A stretch of 7,167 nucleotides of DNA from an uncultured Clostridia bacterium (GCA_947581885.1 CANPWF010000083.1:1-7167), one strand, 5' to 3'; shown: positions 1 to 5,620, counted from the stretch's first letter. Translations and numbers: made by a program. Notes: generated by a model not told the origin, from the sequence alone.

Positions 1-1
1 T

Positions 2-2377
2 CGTATCGTCGGTGATGTCATGGGTAAATTCCACCCGCACGGCGACGCGTCCGTGTACGACGCTCTCGTCCGCCTCGCGCAGGATTTCTCCATCAATTTC
101 CCCCTCGTCGACGGGCACGGCAACTTCGGCTCGGTAGACGGCGATCCGCCCGCCGCGATGCGTTATACGGAAGCCCGCCTCACCAAACTTGCCGCCGAAA
201 TGCTCCGCGACCTCGATAAGGAGACGGTGGATTTCTTCCCGAATTTCGACGGGATCGAAATGGAACCCGCCGTGCTCCCCGCGCGGTTCCCCAATCTTTT
301 GGTGAACGGGTCGGACGGGATCGCCGTCGGTATGGCGACGAACATCCCGCCCCATAATCTCGCCGAAGTCATCGACGGCACCGTCGCCATGATCGACAAC
401 CCCGATATCACCGTCGAAGAACTCATGGACTATATTCCCGCACCCGATTTCCCGACGGGCGGCATCATCATGGGGAGAAGCGGCATCCGCAAGGCATACA
501 GAACGGGGCAGGGGAACATCGTCATCCGCTCCAAATGCGAGATCGAAGAGCACGGCACGGGGGCGAATGTCCGTTCGCGCATCGTCGTTACGGAGATCCC
601 CTATCAGGTCAATAAAGCCCAACTTGTCGTGCAGATCGCCGATATGGTGAAGGATAAACGCGTCGAAGGCATTGCCGACGTGCGCGACGAGAGCGGCAGG
701 GAGGGGCTTCGCATCGTCATCGAATGCAAGAAGGACGCGAACGCGCAGGTCGTCCTCAACACCCTTTACAAGCACACCAATTTGCAGGTATCGGACGGCA
801 TCATCCTCCTCGCCCTCGTCGAGAACGGCACCGAGCCGAGATATCTCACCGTGCGCGACATTCTCGCCTACTATCTCGATCATCAGAAGGACGTGATCAC
901 CCGCCGCACGAGATTCGACCTCAACAAGACCGAAGAGCGTGCGCACATCGTCGCGGGGCTCGTCCTCGCGCTCGCCAATATCGACGAAGTCATCCGCATC
1001 ATCAAGGAATCGTCGGATAAGAACGACGCTTGCGCGAAACTCGTCGGCAGCTTCGAACTCTCCGAAAAACAGGCGAACGCCATCCTCGAAATGCGGTTGC
1101 AACGGCTCACTTCCCTCGAAGTGGAAAAGCTCAAAGAGGAACTTGAATCCCTCCGCGCCACCATTGCGGACTTGAAAGATATCCTCGCGAACGAGAGCCG
1201 CGTGCTCGCCATCATCCGCGCCGACCTTCTCGCCATCAAAGAGAAATATCCTTCCGAGAGAAAAACGGAGATCTCCGTCGACTTCGGCGACATCGAGGAC
1301 GAGGATCTTATCGACGAAGAGGACGTTGTGATCTCGATGACGCACGGCGGGTACGTCAAGCGAATTCCCGTCACCGAATACCGCGCCCAGAACCGCGGCG
1401 GCGTGGGGATCACCGCTCACCGCCCCAAAGAGGACGATTTCGTCGAGCAGATGTTCGTCTGCTCCACCCATAAGAACATTCTGTTCTTCTCCAACTTCGG
1501 GAAGGTGTATTCGATGAAGGGCTACATGATCCCCGAAGCCAACCGTCAGGCAAGGGGCAGGGCGATCGTCAATTTGATGCAGCTCTCCGCAGGGGAGAAG
1601 ATCGCCGCCATCCTTCCCGTGCTCGAAAACGGGACGGGATATCTCGTCATGGCGACCAAGAACGGGCTCATCAAAAAGACGGCGACAAGCGAATTCGACC
1701 ATATCTTGAAGAGCGGAAAGATCGCCATCAAGATCGTGGACGGCGACGAGCTCATCTCCGTGCAGTTCGCAACGGGCGAAAACGAGATCGTCGTCGCGAC
1801 CCGCTTCGGCAAGTGCATCCGTTTCAAGGAGAGCAACGTCCGCCCGATGGGAAGGGGCACCATGGGGGTGCGGGCGATCTCCCTCGAAAAGGGGGACGTC
1901 GTCACCGATATGCTCGTCTTGAAAGAGGGGTACGATATGCTCACCGTCTCCGAACTCGGCTACGGCAAACGTACCGACCCCGCCGATTACAGACTGCAAT
2001 CCCGCGGCGGAAAGGGCATCAAAGCGGGCGTGTTCAACGAAAAGACGGGGCTTCTCGTCAATATGAAGCTCGTCTCCGATGACGATGACGTGATGCTCGT
2101 CACCAATGCGGGGATCATCATCAGAATGCACCTCTCGGATATCTCGCGGATCGGGCGCAACACCCGCGGCGTGCGGCTCATGAACGTGCGCGAAGGGGCT
2201 GTGGCGACCGTTGCCGTCACCGAACGGGACGACACCGCCGAAACCGAGATCCCCGAAGAGACCGCCGCCGACGTTCCCGTCGAGGAATTGGAAGAACCCG
2301 ACGAACCCGATACCCCCGTCGAGGAATCGGAAGAACCCGATACGGGCGATGCGGAAGAAAACAAGGACGAAGAATAG
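2..2377 (+). CDS. gyrA: DNA gyrase subunit A, 5'-truncated by the window edge
   Basis: This is the A subunit of DNA gyrase (type IIA topoisomerase). With GyrB it introduces negative supercoils by ATP-dependent strand passage in the cytoplasm. The reading frame is open from base 2 (R-I-V-G-D-V before the first visible Met at 20), so about 67 N-terminal residues lie outside the window. The motif HPHGDASVYDALVRLAQ is the helix of the quinolone-resistance region. The catalytic tyrosine is in AAMRYTEARL (codon 164-166, E. coli Tyr122). The breakage-reunion core and coiled coil run to about base 1320. The beta-pinwheel C-terminal domain follows, to about 2220, and contains the GyrA box QSRGGKG (1997-2017), which favours gyrase over ParC. 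A 51-residue acidic tail ends at TAG 2375-2377. Position 83 (E. coli numbering) is Ala, as in Mycobacterium tuberculosis, not Ser. The upstream neighbour and promoter are not visible. Identity is very secure. Confidence 0.97.
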   Translation, partial: RIVGDVMGKFHPHGDASVYDALVRLAQDFSINFPLVDGHGNFGSVDGDPPAAMRYTEARLTKLAAEMLRDLDKETVDFFPNFDGIEMEPAVLPARFPNLLVNGSDGIAVGMATNIPPHNLAEVIDGTVAMIDNPDITVEELMDYIPAPDFPTGGIIMGRSGIRKAYRTGQGNIVIRSKCEIEEHGTGANVRSRIVVTEIPYQVNKAQLVVQIADMVKDKRVEGIADVRDESGREGLRIVIECKKDANAQVVLNTLYKHTNLQVSDGIILLALVENGTEPRYLTVRDILAYYLDHQKDVITRRTRFDLNKTEERAHIVAGLVLALANIDEVIRIIKESSDKNDACAKLVGSFELSEKQANAILEMRLQRLTSLEVEKLKEELESLRATIADLKDILANESRVLAIIRADLLAIKEKYPSERKTEISVDFGDIEDEDLIDEEDVVISMTHGGYVKRIPVTEYRAQNRGGVGITAHRPKEDDFVEQMFVCSTHKNILFFSNFGKVYSMKGYMIPEANRQARGRAIVNLMQLSAGEKIAAILPVLENGTGYLVMATKNGLIKKTATSEFDHILKSGKIAIKIVDGDELISVQFATGENEIVVATRFGKCIRFKESNVRPMGRGTMGVRAISLEKGDVVTDMLVLKEGYDMLTVSELGYGKRTDPADYRLQSRGGKGIKAGVFNEKTGLLVNMKLVSDDDDVMLVTNAGIIIRMHLSDISRIGRNTRGVRLMNVREGAVATVAVTERDDTAETEIPEETAADVPVEELEEPDEPDTPVEESEEPDTGDAEENKDEE
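2276..2340 (+). repeat. Imperfect tandem duplication in the gyrA acidic tail
   Basis: A 26-base unit at 2276-2301 recurs at 2315-2340 with one mismatch. The offset is 39 bases (13 codons), so the frame is kept. It encodes PVEELEEPDEPDT followed by PVEESEEPDT, both rich in Glu, Asp and Pro. It looks like an in-frame duplication that lengthened the disordered acidic tail of GyrA. Confidence 0.8.
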
Positions 2378-2410
2378 GGCAACACGTACGGACACACACG
2401 CCTTCCATCT

Positions 2411-2459
2411 TGGCTCCCCCGCTGGGGGAGCTGTCCCCGAAGGGGACTGAGGGGGTGTC
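2411..2459 (+). repeat. Twin-hairpin GGCTCCCCC repeat, copy A, 3' of gyrA
   Basis: Two adjacent hairpins are visible. The first has an 8-bp perfect stem GCTCCCCC/GGGGGAGC (2413-2431) with a 3-base loop. The second has a 6-bp stem GTCCCC/GGGGAC (2433-2447) with loop GAA. TGAGGGGGTGTC follows. The same architecture recurs at 5086-5142 (opposite strand) and 7115-7162, with compensated changes in the second stem. The element starts about 33 bases after the gyrA stop. It could act as a 3' stabiliser, an attenuator or a passive dispersed palindrome. There is no U-tract, so it is not a classical terminator. Confidence 0.85.
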
Positions 2460-2507
2460 AAACATACAGACGTGCGCAACACGATTACGAACAAAGAATA
2501 AACAAAA

Positions 2508-2560
2508 ATGTATACATGGGGGCGGGTTTTTTGACCCGCCCCCATATCATTATTATTCAA
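2508..2560 (+). terminator. GC-rich hairpin, possible gyrA terminator
   Basis: A perfect 12-bp stem, ATGGGGGCGGGT/ACCCGCCCCCAT (2516-2527 and 2534-2545), closes a short T-rich loop. It is followed by a T/A-rich tail (ATCATTATTATTC) but no clean T-run. The left arm overlaps a 10-bp palindrome, ATGTATACAT (2508-2517). It lies about 140 bases after gyrA and could terminate gyrA or form a block between convergent genes. The stem is certain; the terminator role is inferred. Confidence 0.5.
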
Positions 2561-2594
2561 AGGGGGCACATTTTCGCACCCTCCGCTCTCTCTT

Positions 2595-2610
2595 TCTCGG
2601 CTCCCCCGCT
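2595..2610 (+). repeat. Half-copy of the GGCTCCCCC repeat
   Basis: TCTCGGCTCCCCCGCT matches the first arm of the twin-hairpin element, but its partner arm is missing. The sequence runs directly into the long dispersed repeat at 2613. The reverse complement of the same 15-16 bases is at 4911-4926, next to the other copy of that repeat, so the two modules seem to travel or recombine together. Confidence 0.65.
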
Positions 2611-2612
2611 CT

Positions 2613-2754
2613 CACCTCATTTCGAGCGCAGTCGAGAAATCTCTCACAGTTGCCAACATACATGTAGGTATGGAGTTGGGCGAGATCCTTCACTGCGTTA
2701 CTTCGCCTTGCGGCTCGTGCGCCCTACGGTCGGGCAGGATGAGGTGCGGGGCGC
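2613..2754 (+). repeat. Long dispersed repeat, copy 1 (inverted partner at 4944-5050)
   Basis: The 142 bases from CACCTCATTTCGAG to GAGGTGCGGGGCGC match the reverse complement of 4944-5050. I count five substitutions over about 106 aligned bases, plus one length difference: 36 bases (2699-2734) here are replaced by a single base in the other copy. Similar TCATTTCGA...GAGAAATCTC and GATCC...AGGATGA phrases are common in intergenic palindromic repeats of many bacteria. Open frames across it (for example FRAQSRNL or MELGEILHC peptides) are spurious translations of such repeats. It contains no transposase. Confidence 0.88.
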
Positions 2755-2776
2755 ACGGCTCTTTCCGCGCAACGAA

Positions 2777-2815
2777 AAAACAGTGCAACGAAGTTCGTTG
2801 CACTGTTTTGTTTTT
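2777..2815 (-). terminator. Strong rho-independent terminator of the lipoprotein gene, bidirectional
   Basis: The arms AAAACAGTGCAACGAA (2777-2792) and TTCGTTGCACTGTTTT (2794-2809) are perfect complements around one base, giving a long stem with a tight loop. On the - strand the stem ends in a run of T (the A-run 2775-2780 read in reverse). On the + strand it is followed by GTTTTT. It lies about 70 bases past the lipoprotein stop codon and could also stop transcripts arriving from gyrA. Confidence 0.9.
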
Positions 2816-2880
2816 GGTTATCGCAGCGTGCCTTCCTGCCGGGTGGGGCGGAGGCACAGCCGCAAAGCGCGTTCGGGAAC

Positions 2881-4683
2881 TTATCTCGTCACGACGAAGT
2901 TCTCGGTGCCAACCGTCACAACGGCGCAGTTGTGATAGGTGAAGGTAGCGACGGGAGCCACGCTCGCGGTTACGTCGGCGAGCTTTGTACCTACGAAGTT
3001 GTACAACGCCGTGTCGACCACACACAAACCGGCATTTACATTCTCATGTGCGGGTTTTTCTTCGGTAGCCGCGGTGAATACGTCGTTGAGTTTCCTATAA
3101 GTGCCGTCAGCAGCGACAATGTATCCGTCGGCGTATTCTTCGTCGATCGATTCAGGCTTTCTCGCGGAAACCTCAATATCATCTACGAGAGCGTTTCCGT
3201 TGAAGAATCCGACAAATCCGTACAAATTATCGGAAATGACCTTGCCGTCGAAATCGACCATGCGGTAAACGTCTTCTCCGGCCATGATCCTTTGAGCGGA
3301 ATAAGAAATCTGTTTTTCCTCAACGGTACCGGGCAGGCTCGCAACAACATTGACCTTATTGTCGACAATATAAGTGTTTTTCCCTGCGTTGTCTTTGACA
3401 AGGAAACGTTTGTCGGTCAATTTCGTGAAGGACCCCAAGGAGAGGTTAAGGCTCGGTAATCCGCTAACCTCGCAAACGACTTTCCCACTCTCGTTAAGGA
3501 AAACGGAACGGGTCACCTCATTGCTCCCACCGACGTGTGCAACGCCTTTCTCGAAAGGCACGACCTGTACGGACGCGACATCTACACATTCATCTTTATA
3601 ATTAAAGAGGGGAGACAGGGTCGACGCTTTAAGATAGAAATCGGCATTGATCTTAGAGGTTTTGCCGTTCTTGATGTTGTAACGGAAGTACTCCACAAAG
3701 GATTTGGTCGCGCTATATCCGATATCCGTGATCACATTGTAGCCCTTGGTCGCATAGGGATCGACATCCGTCGTGACGGAGTAGATTACAGAGGTCCCAA
3801 TCGGCATGAGGGTGGTTTCGTATCCGCTGATGAGTTTAGCATTGGAGGGGAGCACAAGCTCATTCTTCTGCTGCTTGCCGTCCTTGAAGAACACAAACGT
3901 CGTTCCGCCGACAGCATTTTTGTAAGAAGCGTATTCATAGTCCGTGAGCTTCTTATTGGGCATCGTATCGGTATCGTCAAAAGGGGATCTTGTAGCTGCT
4001 ACCGTGTCGAGTGTCTGCCCGGCGGTGGGGACGGACTTGACAGCGGCGTAGACCTGATCCTCGGTGTACTTCACGAGCGTGGGCTTTTCATCGGAGAGGG
4101 AAGCCGGATCGAGAGAGAAATAGATATGCTTGGTTTCGGGAGTAGCCTCGGAGCCCTCTGCAACCTTTTCCTTGTAGGTTAAATCTCTGACGGCATGCCA
4201 TTGACCATCGATAAGAACTTTCGTTTCATCGTTATAGTAATTTTCCTCTGGCTTATTGGCAGCATTGATTCCCGTTTCGACAGTGTCGCCCCAATATGTG
4301 TGCAGGTCGTACGTATCGTTTCCTTCGGAATCCGTCTTGGTCAGAAGTACGCAATAGCTGAAGTAGGGTTCCGACTCAGAAAACTGAGCACTGACTTCCT
4401 GTTTCGTCTCAAAATTGTACAAGACCTTGTCGTTCTCATCTTCCGTATCGATCGTTGCGATTACGACGGGGTAGGGAGTGGTGTCATATTCGTCCAGCGT
4501 CGCGAAGCCGGTATATTTCTCGTCGACTTTGGCTGCAGATGTCCATTCCCCCTCATAATGCGTGGTGGCGGTGGGATTGATGTAGTTATTCAGATCGAAT
4601 TTCCCGCTTCCGCCGCATGCGGCAAGGGGAACGATGAGAGTCAACGACATCGCGGACGCCATCAAAAGTGCCGTTTTTTTCAT
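2881..4683 (-). CDS. Secreted lipoprotein of unknown function, 600 aa
   Basis: The start ATG (4681-4683) has a ribosome binding site AAGGAG (4693-4698) nine bases upstream. A TTG 14 codons further upstream is rejected because it lies at the predicted transcription start. The N-terminus is a lipoprotein signal peptide: MKKT, a hydrophobic stretch, then lipobox L-A-A-C with Cys23, followed by the flexible GGSG. The mature protein should be lipid-anchored on the outer face of the membrane. The rest has no membrane segment. It is acidic, rich in Thr, Asp, Val and Tyr, and appears beta-rich. The second half (about residues 370-590) has recurring stretches such as KRFLVKDNAGKNTYIVDNK and YRMVDFDGKVISDNLYG, reminiscent of beta-propeller or WG-type repeats, but I cannot assign a family. 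No catalytic motif is evident. It is monocistronic, with its own promoter and terminator. One sampled 60-base line (3541-3600) has 28 G+C, against 32 in a gyrA line and 40 in a sipL line, hinting at different ancestry. Confidence 0.9.
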   Translation of the reverse strand: MKKTALLMASAMSLTLIVPLAACGGSGKFDLNNYINPTATTHYEGEWTSAAKVDEKYTGFATLDEYDTTPYPVVIATIDTEDENDKVLYNFETKQEVSAQFSESEPYFSYCVLLTKTDSEGNDTYDLHTYWGDTVETGINAANKPEENYYNDETKVLIDGQWHAVRDLTYKEKVAEGSEATPETKHIYFSLDPASLSDEKPTLVKYTEDQVYAAVKSVPTAGQTLDTVAATRSPFDDTDTMPNKKLTDYEYASYKNAVGGTTFVFFKDGKQQKNELVLPSNAKLISGYETTLMPIGTSVIYSVTTDVDPYATKGYNVITDIGYSATKSFVEYFRYNIKNGKTSKINADFYLKASTLSPLFNYKDECVDVASVQVVPFEKGVAHVGGSNEVTRSVFLNESGKVVCEVSGLPSLNLSLGSFTKLTDKRFLVKDNAGKNTYIVDNKVNVVASLPGTVEEKQISYSAQRIMAGEDVYRMVDFDGKVISDNLYGFVGFFNGNALVDDIEVSARKPESIDEEYADGYIVAADGTYRKLNDVFTAATEEKPAHENVNAGLCVVDTALYNFVGTKLADVTASVAPVATFTYHNCAVVTVGTENFVVTR

Positions 4684-4727
4684 GTTCTCTTTCTCCTTTT
4701 TTTCGGCTTTTGCCAAATAGTGCAAAT

Positions 4728-4758
4728 ATTATACCATACGGGGGGGGGTAATTGTCAA
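4728..4758 (-). promoter_or_regulatory. Sigma-A promoter of the lipoprotein gene with a C9 spacer tract
   Basis: Read on the - strand, TTGACA (4753-4758) and TATAAT (4728-4733) both match the consensus perfectly. They are separated by 19 bases: ATTA, nine C, then GTATGG. An extended -10 (TGG before TATAAT) is present. The expected start is near 4721, giving a leader of about 38 bases with a good ribosome binding site. The 19-bp spacing is two longer than optimal, and the excess lies in a slippage-prone tract. The -35 sits inside a small dyad, AATTG-T-CAATT (4750-4760). A-tracts upstream (4783-4788 and 4794-4799, 11 bp apart) could act as an UP element or bend the DNA. Confidence 0.85.
4740..4748 (-). 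repeat. Homopolymer C9 tract (G9 on +) in the promoter spacer
   Basis: Nine consecutive G on the + strand lie wholly between the -10 and -35 of the lipoprotein promoter. Each slipped base changes the spacing by one: seven C would give 17 bp and eight C 18 bp. This is the longest uninterrupted homopolymer I noticed in the window. Confidence 0.9.
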
Positions 4759-4852
4759 TTGTTTGAATGAAGAAAATTACAATTTTTTGGAAATTTTTTG
4801 CGAAAACCCCCGCCTTTTGCACCACTTTTTTTGGGGGGGAAGAGGTGCCCTT

Positions 4853-4880
4853 CTCGCTGCCCCCTTTGGGGGAGCCAAGA
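4853..4880 (-). repeat. Half-copy of the twin-hairpin repeat
   Basis: CCCCCTTTGGGGG (4860-4872) followed by AGCCAAGAG is, on the - strand, TTGGCTCCCCC plus its first hairpin. The second hairpin and the TGAGGGGG end are missing. It is one of several degenerate modules in this 500-base gap. Confidence 0.65.
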
Positions 4881-4910
4881 GGGGGAGAGGAAGGGGCGTG
4901 TGACGGCACA

Positions 4911-4926
4911 GCGGGGGAGCCGAGAG
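4911..4926 (-). repeat. Half-copy of the GGCTCCCCC repeat beside long repeat copy 2
   Basis: On the - strand this reads CTCTCGGCTCCCCCGC, nearly identical to 2595-2610. It abuts the outer end of the long dispersed repeat copy 2, whereas the other half-copy abuts the opposite end of copy 1. Confidence 0.6.
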
Positions 4927-4943
4927 GGGGGAGAACGGAGTAC

Positions 4944-5050
4944 GCGCCCCGCACCTCATCCTGGACGCAGTGAAGGATCTCGCCCAACTCCATACGGACA
5001 TGTGTGTTGGCAACTGTGCGAGATTTCTCGACTACGCTCGAAATGAGGTG
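4944..5050 (-). repeat. Long dispersed repeat, copy 2 (inverted relative to copy 1)
   Basis: The reverse complement of these 107 bases aligns with 2613-2754. There are five substitutions and a single-base replacement for the 36-base segment of copy 1. Together the two copies form an inverted pair around the whole lipoprotein transcription unit. Small internal dyads are visible (ATCCT...AGGAT; ATTTCGAG...CGAGAAAT). Translated frames here, such as SRTVANTHVRMELGEILHC, are spurious. Confidence 0.88.
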
Positions 5051-5085
5051 GGGGGTGGTGCGCCCGTCGGGGGTTGCGTACACTC

Positions 5086-5142
5086 ACACCCCCTCAGTCA
5101 CGGCAAGGTCAGCCGTGACAGCTCCCCCTCGAGGGGGAGCCG
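5086..5142 (-). repeat. Twin-hairpin GGCTCCCCC repeat, copy B, 3' side of veg
   Basis: Read on the - strand, a perfect 20-bp palindrome GCTCCCCCTC/GAGGGGGAGC (5121-5140) is followed by an 8-bp stem GTCACGGC/GCCGTGAC around a 7-base loop (5097-5119). TGAGGGGGTGTG ends it. It has the same architecture as copies A and C, with a different but still paired second stem. It points in the direction of veg transcription and lies about 115 bases past the veg stop. Confidence 0.85.
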
Positions 5143-5173
5143 AGAGAAGGAGAGGCGAGGCGCGGCGCGACTA

Positions 5174-5190
5174 CCCGAAAGGGGGAGCCG
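5174..5190 (-). repeat. Half-copy of the GGCTCCCCC repeat
   Basis: On the - strand this reads CGGCTCCCCCTTTCGGG, a degenerate first arm. With the neighbouring modules it makes 4840-5245 a mosaic of repeat fragments. I see no gene, tRNA or other RNA in that stretch. Confidence 0.55.
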
Positions 5191-5258
5191 AGGAGAAAAC
5201 GAAGCGCACCGTTCCCTTCTCAATGAGAGGGGAGACGGAATGATACATTATCCATATA

Positions 5259-5507
5259 TCATGCGTCGCTTTTCGGGCGGATGCGGACGTTGCCGCAAAG
5301 GACTTCCGCATAGGAATAGGAAGTTTTCCCCAAAAAGCCCTCGTCGCTGGGGCGCACGGTGAAGAGGGCGGGGTACACGCCCGAGAGTTCGCCGCAATAT
5401 TCGAGCACTTTGTTCCGTCCGAGATTGACGGTCACATCCACTTTCTTGGAGAGCAGGTCCGCGATCGTGCGCTTGACGGCGGCGATGTCGTTTTTCGGTT
5501 TGATCAT
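5259..5507 (-). CDS. veg: Veg family protein, 82 aa
   Basis: This is a small cytoplasmic protein of the Veg family, conserved in Bacillota. In Bacillus subtilis Veg promotes biofilm formation by counteracting the repressor SinR; a role here is inferred only. The diagnostic features are an N-terminal helix (DIAAVKRTIADLL), then VNLGRNKVLEYCGELSGVYPALFTV at residues 27-51, matching the family pattern of a basic Gly-Arg-Arg-Lys-like turn and a TYPS-F strand, and KTSYSYAEVL (61-70), the hallmark SYSY motif. The length fits the family, roughly 80-90 residues. The ATG at 5507 is chosen on family length, although it has no good Shine-Dalgarno. A TTG at 5534 with GGAG (5542-5545) seven bases upstream is an alternative that would add nine residues. 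It is transcribed divergently from the SipL-like gene. I see no convincing terminator directly after it. Confidence 0.85.
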   Translation of the reverse strand: MIKPKNDIAAVKRTIADLLSKKVDVTVNLGRNKVLEYCGELSGVYPALFTVRPSDEGFLGKTSYSYAEVLCGNVRIRPKSDA

Positions 5508-5563
5508 ACGACAAGGATAGACGTTTCCCCCCAAAAATATACTCCGCCCCCTCGTTCCCTTCC

Positions 5564-5592
5564 GCATAACCCCCATTCTTTTTGCATACATT
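5564..5592 (+). promoter_or_regulatory. Sigma-E-type sporulation promoter upstream of the SipL-like gene
   Basis: CATACATT (5585-5592) matches the B. subtilis sigma-E -10 consensus CATACAnT at every specified position. GCATAAC (5564-5570) matches five of seven positions of the -35 consensus KMATATT, and the spacing is exactly 14 bases. The predicted start is near 5599, giving a leader of about 22 bases that just contains the ribosome binding site. Mother-cell sigma-E control is what a SipL-type coat protein requires. No good sigma-A hexamers were found for this gene. Confidence 0.72.
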
Positions 5593-5609
5593 GAAGGGAA
5601 CAACTTCAA
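5591..5609 (+). promoter_or_regulatory. Dyad TTGAAG-N7-CTTCAA at the predicted transcription start
   Basis: A perfect 6-bp inverted repeat with a 7-base centre overlaps the end of the -10 element and is centred at about +1 of the predicted sigma-E start. A transcript from that start would lack the left arm, so a protein-binding operator is more plausible than an RNA hairpin. It could be chance. Confidence 0.35.
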
Positions 5610-5620
5610 AGAGGTGAATT

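Noticed and set aside
2..2377. ParC (topoisomerase IV) instead of GyrA
   Set aside because: An intact GyrA box (QSRGGKG) and a six-blade-length C-terminal domain favour gyrase.
2410..2942. Overlapping + strand open frames downstream of gyrA
   Set aside because: They run through hairpin repeats, the dispersed repeat and a terminator, have no ribosome binding site, and give the FRAQSRNL-type peptides typical of mistranslated intergenic repeats.
2932..4182. Long + strand open frames opposite the lipoprotein gene (2932-3459 and 3535-4182)
   Set aside because: They are mirror frames of a gene whose signal peptide, ribosome binding site and promoter are all convincing. They show no domain or upstream signal of their own.
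4723..4725. TTG start giving the lipoprotein 14 extra residues
   Set aside because: It lies within a few bases of the -10 element, at or upstream of the expected transcription start, and would put a charged extension before a canonical signal peptide.
2613..5050. Insertion sequence or composite transposon
   Set aside because: No transposase or recombinase is encoded between or beside the inverted repeats, and no target-site duplication was seen. The term inverted-repeat cassette is all that can be supported.
4684..5258. CRISPR array
   Set aside because: The repeated GGCTCCCCC modules are irregularly spaced, degenerate and palindromic, with no uniform spacers.
4586..5362. Open frames on both strands across the repeat patchwork
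   Set aside because: They are Pro-, Arg- and Gly-rich translations of GC-rich palindromes and of long repeat copy 2. They overlap each other and the lipoprotein promoter.
5536..5541. Sigma-A -10 (TATATT on -) for veg
   Set aside because: No -35 at a workable distance, and the site overlaps the alternative ribosome binding site region, so it is too weak to annotate.
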